DNA of 64,000 nucleotides from Nostoc calcicola FACHB-3891 (GTDB taxonomy: Bacteria; Cyanobacteriota; Cyanobacteriia; Cyanobacteriales; Nostocaceae): assembly GCF_014697355.1 (NCBI RefSeq), contig NZ_JACJRQ010000020.1:62001-126000 (forward strand), read 5' to 3'. The notes beneath the pieces were generated by a model. The model was not told where the DNA came from and ran no database searches. It worked only from the letters and a program-made list of their open reading frames with translations. Each line of letters opens with the position of its first letter. The first letter of the stretch is position 1. Of the stretch, positions 51,978-61,873 are shown one piece after another. A program made the position numbers and the translations under genes.

Positions 51978-52607
51978 TTACAAACTGACAATTCCACGCT
52001 TAACAGCAGTAATCACGGCTTGTGTGCGATCGCTCACTCCCAGTTTGCTTAAAATGTGATTCACATGGGATTTGACAGTGCTTTCACCAATAATCAAAGC
52101 AGTCCCGATTTCCTGATTACCCATTCCTTGTGCCATCAAACGCAGCACTTCCAACTCTCGTTCACTCAGTTCTGGATTGCTGATTCGCTGCAATAATTTT
52201 GCGCCCACTTCTGGCGGAATGTATTTCTGACCATTATGAATGGCGCGAATCGCATTCAAAAGCTCGCCAAGTTTAGAATCCTTAAGCAGATAGCCTTGAG
52301 CGCCTGCCTGTAAACCGCGATAGATATCTTCATCGCCATCGTAGGTTGTGAGTACCGCGATCCGAGCCTGCTTAAACTCAGCACAAATCGCCATAATGGC
52401 TTCAACACCTCCCATTTTGGGCATTCGTAAATCCATTAGTGTGACATCAGGTTGGTATTCTCGAAACGCGGCGATCGCCTGCTGTCCATCTTCAGCTTGA
52501 GCGATCGCTGTCATTTCTGGATCGCGGTTAATTATGGTTGCTAGACCCTTTCTGACTATGGCATGGTCGTCAACAATCAGCACCCGAATCGTAGTGGATT
52601 GGTTCAT
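51978..52607 (-). CDS. NarL/FixJ-type response regulator
   Basis: A 209-residue regulator. RVLIVDDHAIVRKGL and LMDLRMPKMGG (phospho-accepting Asp59) form the receiver; LSERELEVLRLMAQGMGNQEIG and STVKSHVNHILSKLGVSDRTQA are the LuxR-type helix-turn-helix. It directly follows the giant histidine kinase, whose stop codon precedes this ATG by 9 bases and overlaps an in-frame GTG at 52619, so it is the likely partner. Target genes are unknown. Confidence 0.9.
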   Translation of the reverse strand: MNQSTTIRVLIVDDHAIVRKGLATIINRDPEMTAIAQAEDGQQAIAAFREYQPDVTLMDLRMPKMGGVEAIMAICAEFKQARIAVLTTYDGDEDIYRGLQAGAQGYLLKDSKLGELLNAIRAIHNGQKYIPPEVGAKLLQRISNPELSERELEVLRLMAQGMGNQEIGTALIIGESTVKSHVNHILSKLGVSDRTQAVITAVKRGIVSL

Positions 52608-52615
52608 TGTAATTC

Positions 52616-55600
52616 TCACTCTCGATTGATAGTGGCAATAATTTCTGTTCCTTGACCCGGTTGGCTTTGAATTGTTAGTTGTGCGCCAATGCGCTCTGCC
52701 CTTTCGCTAATTCCTAATAAGCCAAACCCACCACTCAAAGGAATGCTACCTACTCCAAAGCCCTTGCCATCGTCTTTAACCCGTAAGATACACTGTGTCT
52801 CGTTGTACACCAATTCAACTCGAATTTCGCTGGCATAAGCGTATTTAATCGCATTGGTTAATGCTTCTTGCCCAATTCTGAGTAAGTTATTCTCGACTTC
52901 GGTTGGTAAGGAATAGGCTGTACCCTGAGTTTCGCAAATCATAGCCGTGTCGGTCGTAGAGCGCATTTGAGCCACTATACGATGCAGGGCACTCTCTAAA
53001 TTACCTTCTTCTAGTAGCTGCGGACGGAGTGCTGATACGGATCGCCGTGCCCCTGCCAGCCCAGCACGTGCTAGTTCCTCAATCATTTCCAGATGTACTT
53101 GGGTTGCTTCTGGGTCGTGCGTCAGCACTTGTGTTGCGGCTTCAACCTGAAGTAAAATACCCGTGAAAGATTGAGCTAGTGTATCATGAATTTCTCGCGC
53201 CATCCGGTTGCGTTCTTCCAGAATGGAAGCTTGCTCAGCTCGTTTGCGTTCACGCAGTGCAGCGTTTCGCTGTTCGCTAATATCCAGAATTACCCCCAAC
53301 ATTTGCACTGGCTGTCCGGCTTCGTTATAAATGCCTCGACCTCTGCCAACGAGCCAGTGAATACTATTATCTGGGTAAATCACTCGGTATTCAGCTTCAA
53401 AATCAGTATGAGTTGCTAGAGCGGTTGTAACCGCTTGCTCAACCCGATTAATATCTTCTGGATAAACACGATCGCGCCATGCCTGATAGCTGCTTTCAAC
53501 TTCACCGGGAACTAACCCCAACAATCGAGCATGATTGTCGTTCCAATCTACTGTGTTCTTCGTAATATTCCAGTTCCAACTGCCGATGTACGTGAAGTCC
53601 ATCGTCAGCCTGCGTTGCTCTTCACTCTGTCGCAAGGCATTCTCCACTCGTTGGCGCTCTTCAATTTCCTGCGAAAGGAGCAAAGTCCGCTCAGTAATTT
53701 GCTGTTCTAACGTTTGGTTGTAGTCGGCTAGAAGCTTCTGGGCTTGTTTGCGCTCAGTGATATCTTGAAAGGCTACAATCGCATAAGCTACCTTGCCCTG
53801 TTCGTCAAAGATTGGCGTTCCCCATACCTCAATGGGAATGGTGGTGCTATTTTGGCGAATTTCCATGTCATCAATGGTGGTGCGTTCGCCGCTCAATGCC
53901 CGGATGGCTGGCAGTTTTTCAGTGGGATAGATTCGATCCGTTCCCGTCACATAAAATTGATAAACTTCTGAGATTTGCTCCGGCGACACCGCAGGATCGA
54001 TCCCTTTACCCGTGAGTTGAATGCTCCGTTGATTGGCGTAATAAGGGCGGCCCTCTGCATTGACTATGCCAATGCCCACCGGAACTGCTTCTAGAAATTG
54101 AGTCATCCTGCTTTCGCTTGCCCGAAGCTTTGCATAAAGTTTGGCATTTTCGATCGCGATCGCTGCTTGGGTAGAAAGTAGGCTGAGAATTTGCGTTCGC
54201 TCCGGTGTAAATGCCTCAGTTGCCAACTGATTTTCTAGATACAACACACCGATGAGCTTGCTTTGATTGAGTAGCGGCAAACAAAAGATCGATTGAGTCT
54301 GGTGGTGTTGAATATAGGGATCATTGATAAAATTACCTTCACAAGCCGCATTATTTAAGATGACCAATTCATGCGTCCGAATCACATAATAAACGATCGA
54401 TTCAGGTAAACGATTTGCGATCGCAGTCGATTGCAGCACTTGGGTTGCACAGGTCTGTACACCCTCAACCAGTTCACAGGTTGCTTCGATCGCCCATTCT
54501 CCTGCGTTTTCTAAAAGCAGACATCCGGTTTGTGCTCCAGCATTCTCAATGAGGATCTGCATTAAAGCGTGAAGCAGTTGTTCCAGTTCAATCTCACTGG
54601 AAATCGCTTGGGATGCTTTCATTATTGCTGCTAAATCGAAAGCAACCTGTGAGGTATTAGAGGTGGTTCCAGCAGTGGTGCGAATTAAAGGAGCGTTCAC
54701 ACCCGACGATTGAGAAAAAAACTGTGGATAGCGAGTTTCTAAATCTTTGACTTTTGCTCTTGCTCCCCAGCGTTCATAGCAGTAGTGAGCTTCTTTCATG
54801 TAAGTTTGAGCAAATTTTCCCCGACCACGAGCTAAGTAAAATTTGGCAGCTAACTCATAGGCTAATGCTTCTTCTTGCAGATACTCGTTTTCTCTAGCAC
54901 CTTGAATCGCTTGTTCATAGAATTCTTCTGCCTCAAGCAACTGACTCAAGACTCGCGCTTTCTCTGCCTCAACTAAATGATACTTGTGCAAATAATTCAT
55001 TGGCGCATAATATGCCCAGCGTTTCATTTCCTCTTGCTTTGCCGTAACTTTTTTGAAGATTTCTGCCTGTACTTCGGCGCTGCTTTCAGGATATATAGCC
55101 AACCTTGCTAACGCATCATAGAAATAGTATAAAGGACCAAGCGGTGTGCCCATAATTGGGATGAAATAAGGTTCTGCTACATCTGAGTTTTCAATTGCCT
55201 GAGCATACTCACAAAAGAGATAGCACAGATAAAGTTTATTAAAATAAGCATCAAAGATTGCTGTTCCATCATTTGCTACTTCGTGTTTTGGTAATCCGTC
55301 CTTTTCATTGTAAAATTGACCAATTAGATGGATTGGATTAACCGAATATCCCATCAAGTTTGCGATCGCCTGCTGAAACGTTTGATTCCAGGTCAGTGCT
55401 GTTTTCTGTTTGATTCGACTAATCGCTTCATTGTAGGTTGTCATCGCGTATTCAACCTCTACGAGTTCTTTCCCAACAACATAGAGCTGAAAACAATAGC
55501 AATGCGCGCAATAAGCTGCGAATTCTAAATCCCCAGTTTCTAGTCCAATTTGATAGGCTTCTAGCAATGGCTCCAGTGATTCTTTAACATGTTCTTTCCA

Positions 55601-58600
55601 GTGCAAGACGTGTTCATGTGCCGTGAACAATGTCCTGGCTTTGAGTGAATAGGTATTCGGTTGTGATAACAGCCTGAGAGCAAGCTGTCCAAACTGATAA
55701 CCAGACTCGATGTCTCCAACCAAACCACAAAGAATTAATCCAAAAATGCTATAGGAGAAGGGCGACACAGACGCATTGCCATACAAGATTGACAAATTGA
55801 CTTGTTTAGATGTGATTGGTAGCAGTAAGTTGGGAGCAGCAAATTTAGCTGCGGTCGTGATGTCTGATAGGATTTGCATAGCTGCCAACTTTTCTGGCTC
55901 AACCATGTTAGGCAAATGGCTCAAATCCTCAATTGTTTTTTCATCCAAGAGGGATGTGATTATATCTAACTCAATACGAATATCCGGGTGACTTGGCTGT
56001 TTAGGGAAAATGATTCCCAATTGTTGTAAAATCTGCAATCCCGTATCGACTGCTTGCAGAGGTTGGTTCTGTGCGATGTCAGCCTGAATTTTGACTCTGT
56101 AAACTGTTATGCTATCAAGAACTGTTTTAACATGTTGCAGAACGATCGCTGCCCATCTTTCTACATCTTCAAAATTGCCGCACAGAAACGCGACTTCTGT
56201 TGTCTCTACATATAACGCTAAGGTCAACTCATAATTTGTTTGCCAAGTAGCGGCTTCTAGCCATTGTCTACCGATAGCTAAATAGTTTCTTGCCGTACTA
56301 TAGGCGATCGCCCCTTTTGCTTTTTGACCTGCGATTAAATTCAATCTAGCAATTTCATTGCGTTCGGGTTGATTGTCGATCGGCTCAATCCCATGATTGA
56401 GATGATCGACAATTTCAAACAGCCGCTCTGATATTCGCTCTAGTGAGGTCTTTTCTAGTAGATTACGACCGATTTGTAAATGAACAATTTGTTTTTGCGA
56501 CTCATTTATTAAGATATATGCTGCTTGCTGCACGCGATCGTGCAAGAACTTATACTCTTGAATTAACAAGTCTTCGTCTAATTCAAATAGAGGTTGAATT
56601 AACCCAGCTTGGATGGCTGCCAGTAAATTTTGGAAAATCGCTTTAGGAGTTTTTTCACAAACAATCGACAATGTATCTAAATTAAATTCAGCCCCAACAC
56701 AAGCGGCTAAACGGAGAATTTGCTGTGTGTTCTCTGGTAGTTTCTTTAACTTGTGAAGCATCAACTCCACAACATTATCGGTGATATCTAGGGATTGAAT
56801 CTGAGTAATGTTCCACTGCCAGTTTAAGTGTTCAACATCAAATGTCAGCAGATTTTCGCTATACAGCATTCTCAAAAATTCATTGACAAAGAACGGATTG
56901 CCCTCGGTTTTACGCAAAACTAATTCAGCTAAGGGACGAACGATGTCTGCATTCTGATGCAGCGTCTCGGCAATTAACTGACTCAACGGCAAGAGCGTTA
57001 ATGGTGTTAGGGTAATTTCCTGAATTACTACCCCTTGTTTTCGCAGTCTCTCAAGCATTAATGCTAATGGATGCGTTGGCTTGACTTCATTATCTCGATA
57101 AGCTCCAATCAAAAATAGCGATCGGGCTTGCTCATCCAGCAGCATCAACTCAATTAAATTCAGCGTTGCTGAGTCTATCCATTGCAAATCATCTAAAAAT
57201 ATCACCAGGGGATGTTTTTTTGAACAAAACACCCGCACAAATTGCCCAAAAATCCGATGAAAGCGATTTTGAGCTTCTGTTGCGCCAACTTCTGATACAG
57301 GCGGCTGCTTGCCAATAATCAATTCAACTTCCGGAATCACATCAATGATGATTTGTCCGTTGCTTCCCAAAGCCGTTAGCAGGCGATTGCGCCACTGTTG
57401 CACATACTCGTCTGGCTCACTCAGTAATTGCCGTACCAATTTTTGCAGGGCAACCGCGATCGCACTATAGGGAATATTGCGCTGAAATTGCTCGAATTTA
57501 CCCCAGATAAAATAGCCACGCTTTTGGGTGATTGGTTTATAAATTTCCTGCACTAACGCTGATTTGCCAATGCCAGCAAAGCCAGATACCAACATCATTT
57601 CGACTTGGAATTTTGGGTTGCCCGTCTGTTGGGTTGGTGAAGTTGTTTCTGAATTGTTTGGTAAAGCAGCAACGGAATTTGACTCTGGACACGCTACGCG
57701 AACGAACGCCGCCAGTAACATTGCAACTTCCTTATCCCGTCCATACAGTTTTTGAGGAATTTGAAACCGATCGCAAACGTCTTGAAGCGCCAGTTGAATG
57801 CTAGAGATTTGACCGATTTTTTCTAATTGTTCAGCACAGATTTCTAAATCCGCTTTGATGCCCCAGGCACTTTGATAGCGATTTTCAGCATTTTTCGCCA
57901 TCAGTTTGAGAATGATATCTGAAACTGGCTTGGGAATCGTTGTATTTATTTCATGAGGCGCAATTGGATGTTTGGCAATATGACAATGGACTAGCTCCAG
58001 CACGTCTGTGTTGGGAAATGGTAGTTGTCCGGTAAGCAGTTCGTAAAATGTCACACCCAACGAGTAGAAATCAGTCCGGTAATCGAGCAAACGGTTCATC
58101 CGCCCTGTTTGCTCTGGAGACAGGTAGGCGAGGGTTCCTTCTAAAACATGAGGGTTCTTGAAAGTCGTATTCGTGCGGTTAAATTGGGTGGCAATTCCAA
58201 AGTCAATAATTTTGATAACGCCAGTATCTAGATTGAGGACTATGTTTCCCGGGTTGATATCTTTATGAATGACATTGGCTGCATGGATTCTGCCTAGAAT
58301 ATCGGTGAGGGCGATCGCAAAACCTAGAAAAGTCGATAAAGGCATTGGGCAGAAAATATCTGGGCGCTTGTGCATCCATTGCTCGAGGGACTCTCCCCCA
58401 AAATCTTCTAAGAGAATCACCAGAGTACGTTGATAATCCTGCTGGCTGTATGCCTCGATCGCTCCTTCCAGATTGAGGGAACGGGTAATTTTATATTCCT
58501 GTCTGTAGCGAGTCAGTTCCTGGGGAGACGGATAATCAAGCTTTAGCATTTTAACGATGATCCCTACCCCATTGTCTCTCATGCCTCGATACACAAGAGA

Positions 58601-58684
58601 ATTAGAACTTTCGTATATCTTCTCTTGGATGGTGATACCAGGTAGAGCAATCATAAAGTAACTCTTGAGAGTATTGTCTGGCAT
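52616..58684 (-). CDS. Giant Ser/Thr kinase - AAA ATPase - GAF - PAS - histidine kinase
   Basis: A 2022-residue sensor. Kinase domain (about 13-280) with K45, VIHKDINPGN (D142) and DFG at 161-163; the usual HRD is HKD and the glycine loop is weak. AAA/NTPase (about 315-640) with GFAGIGKS at 368-375 and FLDDLQWID. A helical TPR-like stretch, GAF (about 1425-1575), two PAS domains, then a HisKA_3 kinase with REIHDTL (His near 1830) and EALTNAIKYA/GKGFG. Such proteins are common in multicellular cyanobacteria. A short repeat (GCTACGCGAACG, 57690-57706) lies in the kinase-AAA linker. Confidence 0.92.
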   Translation of the reverse strand: MPDNTLKSYFMIALPGITIQEKIYESSNSLVYRGMRDNGVGIIVKMLKLDYPSPQELTRYRQEYKITRSLNLEGAIEAYSQQDYQRTLVILLEDFGGESLEQWMHKRPDIFCPMPLSTFLGFAIALTDILGRIHAANVIHKDINPGNIVLNLDTGVIKIIDFGIATQFNRTNTTFKNPHVLEGTLAYLSPEQTGRMNRLLDYRTDFYSLGVTFYELLTGQLPFPNTDVLELVHCHIAKHPIAPHEINTTIPKPVSDIILKLMAKNAENRYQSAWGIKADLEICAEQLEKIGQISSIQLALQDVCDRFQIPQKLYGRDKEVAMLLAAFVRVACPESNSVAALPNNSETTSPTQQTGNPKFQVEMMLVSGFAGIGKSALVQEIYKPITQKRGYFIWGKFEQFQRNIPYSAIAVALQKLVRQLLSEPDEYVQQWRNRLLTALGSNGQIIIDVIPEVELIIGKQPPVSEVGATEAQNRFHRIFGQFVRVFCSKKHPLVIFLDDLQWIDSATLNLIELMLLDEQARSLFLIGAYRDNEVKPTHPLALMLERLRKQGVVIQEITLTPLTLLPLSQLIAETLHQNADIVRPLAELVLRKTEGNPFFVNEFLRMLYSENLLTFDVEHLNWQWNITQIQSLDITDNVVELMLHKLKKLPENTQQILRLAACVGAEFNLDTLSIVCEKTPKAIFQNLLAAIQAGLIQPLFELDEDLLIQEYKFLHDRVQQAAYILINESQKQIVHLQIGRNLLEKTSLERISERLFEIVDHLNHGIEPIDNQPERNEIARLNLIAGQKAKGAIAYSTARNYLAIGRQWLEAATWQTNYELTLALYVETTEVAFLCGNFEDVERWAAIVLQHVKTVLDSITVYRVKIQADIAQNQPLQAVDTGLQILQQLGIIFPKQPSHPDIRIELDIITSLLDEKTIEDLSHLPNMVEPEKLAAMQILSDITTAAKFAAPNLLLPITSKQVNLSILYGNASVSPFSYSIFGLILCGLVGDIESGYQFGQLALRLLSQPNTYSLKARTLFTAHEHVLHWKEHVKESLEPLLEAYQIGLETGDLEFAAYCAHCYCFQLYVVGKELVEVEYAMTTYNEAISRIKQKTALTWNQTFQQAIANLMGYSVNPIHLIGQFYNEKDGLPKHEVANDGTAIFDAYFNKLYLCYLFCEYAQAIENSDVAEPYFIPIMGTPLGPLYYFYDALARLAIYPESSAEVQAEIFKKVTAKQEEMKRWAYYAPMNYLHKYHLVEAEKARVLSQLLEAEEFYEQAIQGARENEYLQEEALAYELAAKFYLARGRGKFAQTYMKEAHYCYERWGARAKVKDLETRYPQFFSQSSGVNAPLIRTTAGTTSNTSQVAFDLAAIMKASQAISSEIELEQLLHALMQILIENAGAQTGCLLLENAGEWAIEATCELVEGVQTCATQVLQSTAIANRLPESIVYYVIRTHELVILNNAACEGNFINDPYIQHHQTQSIFCLPLLNQSKLIGVLYLENQLATEAFTPERTQILSLLSTQAAIAIENAKLYAKLRASESRMTQFLEAVPVGIGIVNAEGRPYYANQRSIQLTGKGIDPAVSPEQISEVYQFYVTGTDRIYPTEKLPAIRALSGERTTIDDMEIRQNSTTIPIEVWGTPIFDEQGKVAYAIVAFQDITERKQAQKLLADYNQTLEQQITERTLLLSQEIEERQRVENALRQSEEQRRLTMDFTYIGSWNWNITKNTVDWNDNHARLLGLVPGEVESSYQAWRDRVYPEDINRVEQAVTTALATHTDFEAEYRVIYPDNSIHWLVGRGRGIYNEAGQPVQMLGVILDISEQRNAALRERKRAEQASILEERNRMAREIHDTLAQSFTGILLQVEAATQVLTHDPEATQVHLEMIEELARAGLAGARRSVSALRPQLLEEGNLESALHRIVAQMRSTTDTAMICETQGTAYSLPTEVENNLLRIGQEALTNAIKYAYASEIRVELVYNETQCILRVKDDGKGFGVGSIPLSGGFGLLGISERAERIGAQLTIQSQPGQGTEIIATINRE

Positions 58685-58845
58685 ACCTCAAACTATACAG
58701 CAATTCTCATTACATACCGTTGACAATTTACGACGGTTCAAAGCCTGTAAAAACATCATGATTCTGCTAAAAGGGTGAGGAATCGTTCTCCTCGATCTTT
58801 GATACTTAAGTCTTGAATGGCAAAAACTATCAAAACAAGCAAGTG

Positions 58846-59287
58846 ATGAAAGACGATCGATTAGAGATGCAAGACCCCCGGCAACAATATCCCGCTTCGC
58901 CCTTTCCCCAACAACCGCAGCCCGTACCAGGACTTGCTCAAAAGATGCAGCCCCAACCGGATCGCGGTGAACAAAGCTACATTGGATGTGGAAAGCTTGC
59001 AGGTCGCAAGGCATTGATCGCGGGAGCCGATTCTGGTATCGGGCGCGCTGTTGCGATGGCGTACCCGCCCGCCGTAGGCGATCGCATTTGCGCGAGAAGG
59101 TGCTGATGTCGCGATCGCCTATCTTAAAAGCGAGGAGGCTGATGCTCAAGAGGTCATCCAATTGATTGAACAATCAGGGCGCAAAGCGGTTGCGCTTCCC
59201 GGTGACATCACCGACGAGCATTTTTGCCAATGGTTTTTAGATCAGTTTGAGCCGAACAGTGCCTCATATATTATCTGTGACAGTTAA
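58846..59287 (+). pseudogene. SDR oxidoreductase, frameshifted by a 25-nt repeat and truncated
   Basis: The frame from ATG 58846 has the QDPRQQYPASPFPQQPQPVPG lead and GRKALIAGADSGIGRAVAMA of YhdF-like SDRs. At 59061-59085 a 25-base repeat (GTACCCGCCCGCCGTAGGC and GATCGC) is inserted and shifts the frame; removing it restores AFAREGADVAIAYLKSEEAD and GRKAVALPGDITDEHF. The gene then stops at 59287, lacking the catalytic YxxxK half. It is dead by both lesions. Confidence 0.85.
59061..59085 (+). repeat. 25-nt repeat that frameshifts the SDR gene
   Basis: GTACCCGCCCGCCGTAGGCG and ATCGC, ending in a GCGATCGC octamer. It sits between GC and A of the ancestral alanine codon. Length 25 is not a multiple of three. 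Confidence 0.8.
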
Positions 59288-59404
59288 GGGTGCGGAATGT
59301 GGGGTAGAGTATTCACCTATTCTGAATTCTGTATTCTGATACCATTTCTTTGTGAGGCTGCGCCAAACTCTTTTAACTTCTTTCTTTGTGTCCTACCCTT
59401 CTCC

Positions 59405-59432
59405 TTCGGAGACGCTACGCGAACGGGAAGCC
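59405..59432 (+). repeat. GGAGACGCTACGCGAACGG repeat
   Basis: CTTCGGAGACGCTACGCG and AACGGGAAGCC, with a shorter relative at about 59462-59480 (GACGCTGCGCGAATGCGG). Related copies are at 46953, 57690 and 61735. Otherwise this gap (59288-59546) shows no gene. Confidence 0.6.
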
Positions 59433-59546
59433 ACTTCGTGTCCTTTGCGTCCTTCTCTAACAAGACGCTGCGCGAATGCGGTTCGTTTTTTCTTGTACTT
59501 AAATATGGTTTAGCGCATCTTCATACAGAACTGGTATGACTCCTTT

Positions 59547-60314
59547 TTATTCGTTCGCTATTAACTTTTTTTCTTCGGGTAGTAGCGTCGTTTCATCCTT
59601 GGCGGGTTCTTCATCTACAGATTTGGCTGTAGTCAAATAGGGTTTAATAATTAGACTGACACCAATTGCCCAAGCTAATGCAACCATCCAACCGGCGAGA
59701 ATGTCACTGGGAAAGTGAACGCCCAAATAAAGACGACACCATGCAACAGCTATTACATATAAACTGCCGGAGATGAAAACCAATCCACGCCAAGGAGTAG
59801 CCCAACTTAAGATGAGCAAAATTGCAGTCATTGTTACACTGGTCATTGCATGATTGCTGGGAAATGCAAAACTAGACTCAGGTGCAATGGACTCCCACAA
59901 TTGCGGACGAACTCGATGCATGAATTCTTTTGCTATGAGGTTGATGATGAAACTTCCCACTGAAACAGTGAGAATATAAGCTAGCGATCGCCAGCGTTTT
60001 TGAAGTAGTAATATTAATGCGATGGCAGTGACAATTGGTAGCCCCGTCCAAGGTGACCCAATGATAGCTAACATCACTGCTAAAACATCAAGTTGGGGGT
60101 TTGCTGTGGAGTGAACTGCTAACAGAATTGGCACATCCCAGGGGAAGCCAGCTTCATTTTCCCATAGCTTCACTGCCAAGATTTCAAACACCTGTAAAGG
60201 TAAGTATACTCCGACAAACAGGAGTAAGAGCGATCGCCAACGGGCAATCAATAAATTTTTCAGAAAAGAAAGGGGTGATTGACTTTCTTGATTGGGTTTT
60301 TTAAGACTTTGCAT
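59547..60314 (-). CDS. PAP2-type membrane phosphatase
   Basis: A 255-residue membrane protein with six or so helices. KEFMHRVRP, SFAFPSNHAMTS and CRLYLGVHFPSDILAG are the three PAP2 active-site motifs (KxxxxxxRP, PSGH-like PSNH, SRxxxxxHxxxD with C for S). It may act on undecaprenyl pyrophosphate or phosphatidate. The C-terminal 30 residues (DEEPAKDETTLLPEEKK) are acidic and cytoplasmic. Confidence 0.85.
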   Translation of the reverse strand: MQSLKKPNQESQSPLSFLKNLLIARWRSLLLLFVGVYLPLQVFEILAVKLWENEAGFPWDVPILLAVHSTANPQLDVLAVMLAIIGSPWTGLPIVTAIALILLLQKRWRSLAYILTVSVGSFIINLIAKEFMHRVRPQLWESIAPESSFAFPSNHAMTSVTMTAILLILSWATPWRGLVFISGSLYVIAVAWCRLYLGVHFPSDILAGWMVALAWAIGVSLIIKPYLTTAKSVDEEPAKDETTLLPEEKKLIANE

Positions 60315-60366
60315 ATTCTGACTCCTGAATACTTTATTTAGATCGAGTATTAAATGTCATCTGTCA

Positions 60367-61614
60367 CTAGTTAATACTTTTAATGGAATCTTGAGAAGTT
60401 CCACAATGTTTACAGTACGGCAAATGTTTATAAGTAAGATGATGACAGTTTTCGCATTCTAAATATTGATAATAACCGCAATGTGGACAGTGGCGATCGC
60501 TACGCCGAATTTTCTTAGCACAATTGACACATAATGATTTTTGAACTCTGTTAGCTGCTTGGACTTTAGCATTAAAGACAAATTTTTGAAAAAACTTGAT
60601 AACTCCAAAACCAACAAGTGGAATTAGCAAGATATAAACATAATTGATTAAGAAAAGCAACCCGCCAAAAAGATAGCTAACTAAATCAAAGATAAATTGA
60701 AATAGTGTCCCGATTTGCAGAAATTCAAATATTTTAACTAACAGCGGTATGAAGAATATAACTAGCAAATGCCAGCTAATTAATGAAACTAGTCCATATC
60801 CTCTTCCTTGGGCAAACCTGTGAACTGATAAGGCGATGATAATCAGTGGTAAAAGAAAAAGTGACTGAAAACCAAGTTGAATACTTGGATACCAGAACGA
60901 TGCTTTTTGATAGCCTTTTTCAACTGTTGTAAATTGATTTTCATCCTGGATAAACGCAAGAAAACTAGTGCTTTCTGCCTTCGTCAATAATTGATTTTGA
61001 AGATTGGAATTTTCCTGTTTTAGGCTATAAATTTGGCGGTTATTTCGGTCTAACTCCTGTTTCGCTTTTTCTGCGCTGACTTGATTAATTGATTGTTCTG
61101 GAGGTTGACCTGCAATTTTTTCTAAAAGAGTCGAATCATATTTAGCACGAATATTGGCATTAGTTTGTTCAAGGTTACTTATTTTTATTTGTTTCTGCTC
61201 AATATTTTTGATGATTTGCTGATTTTGGGAATTGTTAATTTTATCTTTATACTCGCCATATTTTAAGCACGTTTTCTCGACTTTACCGAGATGTCCTGTT
61301 TCCCTTTGTTGATAGTTTTGCTGAAAACTGAATTGATTGTTTGGGCTATAGGGAAATGAAAGCTTGACAATCTCATAATTTTTATCTTTAGTCTTTTGTA
61401 CCCGGTAATTTTGCCACTCTGAATAACATGGATAAGCCTCTGCCGGACTGATGTGCCATCTACTAATATCATCGAGTCCTATAAAAACATTGATTAAGAT
61501 AAAAATATCAATAAAAATAATGACAATCAAACTCACCTTATTGAGTGGTTCGTTGTTGATATTTCTTGATTTACTAAAAAATTGATTTAAAAGACGGCGA
61601 ATTCTGGCAAACAT
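60367..61614 (-). CDS. Membrane protein with coiled coil and double zinc ribbon
   Basis: A 415-residue protein: an N-terminal membrane segment (VSLIVIIFIDIFILINVFIG, about 27-46), an outer domain and a coiled coil (about 135-215), several membrane helices (about 245-350) and a C-terminal zinc-ribbon pair, CVNCAKKIRRSDRHCPHC and CENCHHLTYKHLPYCKHC, about 365-405. Four CxxC pairs support two zinc sites. I recognise no named family; similar cyanobacterial proteins are hypothetical. Confidence 0.75.
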   Translation of the reverse strand: MFARIRRLLNQFFSKSRNINNEPLNKVSLIVIIFIDIFILINVFIGLDDISRWHISPAEAYPCYSEWQNYRVQKTKDKNYEIVKLSFPYSPNNQFSFQQNYQQRETGHLGKVEKTCLKYGEYKDKINNSQNQQIIKNIEQKQIKISNLEQTNANIRAKYDSTLLEKIAGQPPEQSINQVSAEKAKQELDRNNRQIYSLKQENSNLQNQLLTKAESTSFLAFIQDENQFTTVEKGYQKASFWYPSIQLGFQSLFLLPLIIIALSVHRFAQGRGYGLVSLISWHLLVIFFIPLLVKIFEFLQIGTLFQFIFDLVSYLFGGLLFLINYVYILLIPLVGFGVIKFFQKFVFNAKVQAANRVQKSLCVNCAKKIRRSDRHCPHCGYYQYLECENCHHLTYKHLPYCKHCGTSQDSIKSIN

Positions 61615-61873
61615 CTTGTTTTTGAATAAATGGTAATTTAATCAAGATTAATTTTACGCGATCGCCTGTAATTCCAATTCTTTGTAAACTGACACTGAAT
61701 AATTCTTAACTATTTCTTCCTTTGCGTTCTTCTCTACGAGATACTAAACGTAGCTTGCTTCCTAGGAGTATGAGTCCTTTATGGTTTGTTTAATAGAGAT
61801 GAACTGTATTTCAGAGGAAAGTGGGTATAAATATAAGCTTTCGGGTAGCACAAATGTGCTACCCCGATTAAAC

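Noticed and set aside
58688..59173. 161-codon minus-strand frame
   Set aside because: It is the antisense of the dead SDR gene; the sense strand gives a recognisable protein.
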